Below are positions 59,601 to 64,000 of a DNA stretch of 64,000 nucleotides, in pieces. This DNA comes from Sextonia rubra (lineage: Eukaryota; Streptophyta; Magnoliopsida; Laurales; Lauraceae). The position numbers and the translations under genes are program-made. A model generated the notes under the pieces. That model saw only the letters and a program-made list of their open reading frames with translations. It made no database searches and was not told where the DNA came from. Where the stretch lies: positions 130,755,589 through 130,819,588 of the forward strand of contig JASUAD010000001.1 of NCBI GenBank assembly GCA_037013555.1, given 5' to 3'. Position 1 is the stretch's first letter. Every line of letters begins with the position of its first letter.

Positions 59601-60426
59601 AGATGAACGGCCCAGCTCAACAGCTTGATCTCTCTTAGCTTCCTAAACTTACTAGGGTCAGACCCAAGAGGAAATCCAAGGTTATAACAATTGGGGTACC
59701 TTCAATTGTTTTATTTTTCCTATCTCTAATCCTATTTACTGTTACTTTTATAGTGAGATGAAAGGTTAAATATGCCGAAGTACTTGAAGATTGGGAGCAT
59801 GAATATGGGCCTAATAGGTGTTCCTATAAGGATCTCTTTATAGACACCATTCGGAACTGGGGGGTTTTGTATGGTCTATGAAGGCGTGTTGTCCTCTTCT
59901 ATCTAATATTCGAAAGTAGCGGTAAAAAGAGTTATCTCATAAATCAAAACATGGGATGAGAGAGTTTATAGCTGAAATTGAGAGCCTTGGCCGGCACGGT
60001 GGAGCTCCATCTCATCTATCATTTTATGCCCAGTGGAAGCTTAGACAAATTCCTCATTGACCAACCTGAAAAAACCCTTAATTGGCACAAGAGATTTCTG
60101 TTGCTACCAAAACCTTAAGGTGTTAGTAGAGATATCACAAATACTTTACAATATTTCCCTTGAGTGAAGCTCATTCCTCAACACTCCCCCTCAGCTAGAA
60201 CTGAACGGCACACTTTTTGTGACATTTTTTCCAGCGTCGAATCGTTCTTCCTAAGATTCAAACTAGTGATTGGTTGGTTTTCATTCCATCCTCAATTTTT
60301 TTAGCTAATCATTGCTACCAAAACCTCGAGGCGTAAGTAGAGACGGCACAAATACTTTTCAATACTCTTCTTTGGTGGAGCCCACTCATCAATAGGTAGT
60401 CCTCCATAGAGACATCATAAAGACAT
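59601..60426 (+). pseudogene. L-type lectin receptor kinase pseudogene 2, membrane and kinase half
   Basis: It resumes the gene left at 45630 (shared 17-mer). Segments include KSKVITIGVPSIVLFFLS (membrane span), KYAEVLEDWEHEYGPN, a shortened and frameshifted glycine loop, and FMPSGSLDKFLIDQPEKTLNWHKRF. A 296-bp TRIM-like insertion (60099-60394) follows. Then VVLHRDI of the catalytic loop appears at 60395-60420, just before a copia LTR at 60427 ends the homology. Many stops and deletions show it is older and more decayed than pseudogene 1. Confidence 0.75.
60099..60394 (-). mobile_element. TRIM-like miniature LTR element
   Basis: Two direct repeats of about 85 bp (60099-60183 and 60313-60394, shared phrase TGCTACCAAAACCT) flank a 129-bp interior. 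Next to the left repeat, CTCCCCCTCA (60184-60193) is the complement of a TGAGGGGGAG polypurine tract, so the element points to the minus strand with repeat ends TG...CA. No coding capacity. It interrupts the kinase domain of pseudogene 2. Confidence 0.65.
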
Positions 60427-61380
60427 TGTCAGAATTCTAATAGCATTTTGAGTTGTTATGTCTAGTATTATAATTAAAAGTATTGGTAAAATCATGAATT
60501 GGACAAAACTCTAGTCTTAGTTAGTATTGTATTTTCTATTTGTTTTAGAGTAGAAGTTTGAAGAGTCTGAAAAGCTGGAATAAAAGTATTTGCAGAATAA
60601 AGGTCATATCTCTCAAACTGTATTCTAATCAGGGCAAGCTATGTATTGTTAGAAAGCTCGTTTCGAGTAGATATCTATAGAGCCTAAGATTGTATTAATC
60701 GGAGTTGAAACGACAAAATTATGACCTCGTGAAGTTAGAAGAATTTGTGCAATCCGTAATTACGAAACTGCCATAGCACAAAAAGTATAAAAATACCATT
60801 GCATGAAAAAAATTTCCAAATTTTGATATAATTACAAGTAGAAGTTCTACATGGACTAGACCACTTAAGGCACGAATTGTAGGTTATAAAAAAAAAAGGT
60901 TTCTCTCCTAACCTTAAAGTACATATCTTATTATTTTAAGTAGTGAATATATTTTAGAGATCATCTTTCTTCTCTAGAGTTTTTATTGGAAAGAGTTTGA
61001 TGAAGCTTTGAGTTATAAAGTTTTGCTGCTTTAACTTTCTTATAGAAGATTGCTTATCTTGTGAAATCAAAGTGATAGGATCAAATGCAGAGAGCAAGTC
61101 ACACAAGGTCAAGTCGTGTCGTGGATTCTTATAAGAAGAACTACATCCAGATCGAGGGACAAACTGAAGATGATTGTGAGTATATTTTGTACTTATTTAA
61201 AATTAGTGCTTAGTTTTTCCAGCCCACAAAAGCTCGTGTTTTGCCCATTTGGGGTTCCACGTAAAAATATGTATGTTTTCTTTTTGTATGGTTGATTGTT
61301 CGATTGCAAGTTTCCTTTTATTATTACACTGCATATTACTAGACTTGCAATCTAAAAATCCGGGAACCCATAATCTTTCA
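60427..61380 (+). repeat. 5' LTR of a second sirevirus-like copia element
   Basis: About 954 bp, TGTCAGAATTC...AATCTTTCA, related to 10090-11127. It is followed by ATTGGTATCAAAGTGGG, a primer site for initiator tRNA-Met, which marks it as the 5' LTR. It is inserted at the catalytic-loop codons of receptor kinase pseudogene 2. Confidence 0.75.
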
Positions 61381-61713
61381 ATTGGTATCAAAGTGGGTTA
61401 CATAAATCTTTTATGTTTTGTTTCTTTCTAAAATGAAATTTAACCAAGAAGGCACATCTACAACCAAGCCTTATGTTCTAAAAGATAATAATTATGGCTT
61501 GAAGAAAATGCTCAAAATCTGAGTCTAAGATTAAAAAAAAAAACCTAAATTTATTCAATGCTTTGAATGCAAAGAGTTTGGCCATAGAGCATTTAATGTG
61601 CAAATAGAACAAAAAGAGATGTGGAAAAGTTGGTAATTCTGAATATGCAAAAAATTGACTTCCTGAGACTGCCAGTGCCAAGTATGTTGCTTTCTTAGCT
61701 TGGTTTTTACATG
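61381..61713 (+). pseudogene. Sirevirus-like copia leader and gag remnant
   Basis: After the primer site, an ATG near 61431 starts MKFNQEGTSTTKPYVLKD, a typical copia gag beginning. The sequence then jumps by deletion to a degenerate zinc knuckle (IQCFECKEFGHRAF, last cysteine lost) near 61553-61600. The rest has been displaced by the Ty3 LTR that begins at 61714. Confidence 0.65.
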
Positions 61714-63912
61714 TGTAACACTCTAACCCTAAATAAGCATGTTTAGTGACTAATTAATTTAATTATTAGCAATTTTCCAGAGAATTATTCTAGTTAATAA
61801 TGTTTTATCTTAATGAATCACGTTTCAGGTCATGGATAGGAAGTTGGGTTGAGTTTAACTTAAATTAGGTAGATATGAGCCCTTTGTCGTAATTTTAGAC
61901 TTTGTAAACATAAGTTATTCATGCATCATATTGGCATCATCATATGTGTCTCGTCAAGCCTGTTAACTTCTGTAATTGACTCGAATGCAAATGAAGTCAT
62001 TTGAATTAGTTGGTCTTTCACTTGACTTAAACTGAAATTATCCCAAAGAAATAGGGACTTTCTTATAAACTTCAGAAAATATGTGTCATATAAAAGGGTC
62101 CAACTAACGATTCGACCCTCTCATATTCTATGCACTCCTCTCCAACGTCTTCTTCTTCTTCTTTTATCTCTTCACCACTTTTTCTTTTGAAGCATGGAAA
62201 TGGAAACTTTGCATGTGTGACCCCAGAATCTTCTTCTCCTTTTCCATCATCCTTGAGCTCTCCTCTTACCTTTGAAGTGGAAGACTTAAGCATTTTCTTA
62301 TTATAATCCATCTTTAAGGTAGGAATTTTGTTTTTCATTACAGCTCCCCTAAATCTAGAGGAATCTCATTTCTCTGCATGCATTCATCTCTTTTCTCAAT
62401 TGTTGCATGCATGTCAATTAGGTCTAAAAATACCCAAATTGAGTCAAAGAAAGGATTAATAGCTTGAAAAGCTTAATCGAAGGAAAGTATAAGCAAAATT
62501 TTAGTTGAATACATGTTGGTATATCTTGATTCTTATGATTCCGACAAATCTTTCCATTTTAATTTGTCTTACAGCCTTTCTTTTACATTTCTATTTTTCC
62601 TTGTTGAATTTGCATGATACTGACCAGTTCTAAAAGGAATTCTAACTACTCTAAAAAATCTGAAGCTTATAGCTACACCGTAAGTCTTCTACGGCTTCAA
62701 CTTCAGGGAGCAGCAAATTTGAAATTTGTACTACGACCAATCTACGGTTAAGCCATAAGATGTACTACAACTACACCATAACCTAGCCGTAGTCTAATCA
62801 TAAGCAATTTTACTGCTTGAATACCCGAGAATATGAAAAATTGAAATCCTTCTACAGCTAGGCCATGGTCAAGCTCTATAATGTGCTATGGCTAAGCCGT
62901 AGCCAAACCGTAGCTCAACTATAAAACAAATACAGCTAAGCCATAAAACGAACCATGGTTTAACCGTAAATGTGGGAGAATCTGGGTAACTACGGCTAAG
63001 CCGTAGTACATATTATGGCTAAGCCGTAAGATGCCTACGGCTAAACCGTAAGTTACCCACGGTTAAGCCGTGAGGCCCCTGAAAACTAAGATTAAATTAG
63101 GTACTATTAAGAGACCTTGTATGACCTTAGTTTTGGATCCCTTTACCTCATAAATTGGTCTCAAGAAATAATTGAATATCATGAAGGGTCTTAAGGGTTG
63201 AGACTCATTCATGAGTGTTGTCCATTTGTTAAGCACCTCCCCGTGGTGTTGGTTTAAGGGACTTCGGTACACATCTCTGATACAACGTAACACCAAAAGA
63301 AAGACAACTGTGTATCGAATAACTTAAAACTACATTAACATGTGTAGTTAGAAATAATAGATGACTAGATTATGGTTGACTAATAAACCAGCTTGAACCC
63401 ATGAAATTGAATTGAATTGCATAGCATTTTAAATTACGGTTATTGTCCTCTATTTTTCCAATAATGATTTGAAGTGAATGATCATTTCTCAATTGGTTGT
63501 ATTTGTGTTATTCTTGATATATGTTTCCTATTAACCTTGATATTGAATTGAATATGAAGAAATTGAGTATGAACGTATTGCGCGCATGATTTGAATATAT
63601 ACTGTATGCCATTGTCCTTCCTCAATGAATTAATTGTATGATTTACTCAATTTCACATATATAAATGAATCGAAATGTTCTAACTCTACTCAGACTCAGC
63701 CTCATGATACCAGGCAGGGTTGACTTTGGTGTAGCATGAATGTTGCCGCTGCTGTGTACTTTTCTTAGTACTTCTGGACTCTAGGAACTAGAGACCTATT
63801 CGTCCGTTGGCCCGATCGATGATATTCTAAAAACATAGATTCCTAGAGGGAGGACATGGCAAATGTAGTAGCCACATAGTAAAGTGTCTCTGTTAATTGA
63901 ATCTTATAACAT
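61714..63912 (+). mobile_element. Plus-strand Ty3 LTR, interrupted at its right end
   Basis: It starts TGTAACACTCTAACCC, parallel to the LTR start at 6946, and follows the same order of blocks: palindrome array 62670-63080, then CACCTCCCCGTGG, GGTTTAAGGGACTTCGGT and AACTTAAAACTACAT. It is diverged from 4156-6946 and so is an older or sister subfamily. It is cut by the minus-strand LTR at 63913. The remaining few hundred bases should lie beyond the right window edge. Confidence 0.8.
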
Positions 63913-64000
63913 TGTCACGACCCGAGCCCAGAATTCGGGGGTTAGCGAAAAGCTAAACCGGTGACACACGTACTCCCGTGCACGTGCACCCAAACCCAGT
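63913..64000 (-). mobile_element. Start of a nested minus-strand Ty3 LTR
   Basis: The 88 bases from TGTCACGACCCGAGCCC are nearly identical to 4156-4243. This is the 3' terminus of an LTR pointing to the minus strand, inserted into the plus-strand LTR. The flank to the left is AACAT, the expected target duplication. No primer site complement lies to its left, so it is a 3' LTR or a solo LTR. Confidence 0.8.

Overview
This window is flowering-plant nuclear DNA from a repeat-dense, intron-containing, AT-rich genome. The evidence is L-type lectin receptor kinase remnants, FAR1/MULE-type transposases, a BOI-type RING gene, a CACTA element, plant-style LINEs, and Ty3 and Ty1/copia LTR elements primed by initiator tRNA-Met. 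The species cannot be told from the sequence. There is no rRNA, no CRISPR array and no complete tRNA. I see no host gene that is clearly intact in its own setting. Almost everything is a transposable element (TE), a gene fragment carried by one, or a pseudogene broken by one.

Layout, left to right. 1-6946 is the 5' part of a Ty3/gypsy element (probably Tekay/Del) on the minus strand, with a gag-pol frame open for about 1,328 codons and a 2.8 kb LTR. It sits inside an older plus-strand LTR of the same family (6947-8662). That LTR sits inside a decayed sirevirus-like copia element (gag remnant 8663-10089, 3' LTR 10090-11127). 12062-12850 holds two MITEs head to head. 13437-14318 (+) and 14365-25200 (-) are two RTE-type LINEs meeting tail to tail. 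The minus LINE is split by a 7.7 kb MULE (15652-23334) with terminal inverted repeats over 1 kb long, a nearly complete FAR1-like transposase gene, and two captured exons of an ATP-dependent phosphofructokinase gene.

26053-35404 is a CACTA element with TTG target duplications. It has no recognisable transposase but carries a three-exon BOI-like RING gene and a short AP-3 sigma-like fragment. 35810-40707 is an L-type lectin receptor kinase pseudogene, split by a non-autonomous copia-like LTR element (36596-39449) with perfect TTACA duplications. A second member of that LTR family, in the opposite orientation, lies at 41080-43609. A second receptor kinase pseudogene is spread from about 44985 to 60426. 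Its lectin half (to 45630) and its membrane/kinase half (from 59601) share a 17-bp sequence at the break and are 14 kb apart. Between them lie two more MITEs, a foldback MULE with a GRF-type zinc-finger fragment (48110-52548), and a MULE with a decayed transposase (52564-58741).

The right end repeats the nesting seen at the left: a sirevirus-like LTR plus gag remnant (60427-61713), then a plus-strand Ty3 LTR (61714-63912), then a minus-strand Ty3 LTR beginning at 63913.

No operons or metabolic modules are expected here. The genes relate to each other through TE history: three TE groups (MULE, CACTA, LTR elements) have captured, split or surrounded host gene pieces. The most notable items are the PFK exons in the MULE, the frame-preserving RING gene inside the CACTA, the unnamed non-autonomous LTR family, and a MITE/MULE family that shares its terminal sequence.
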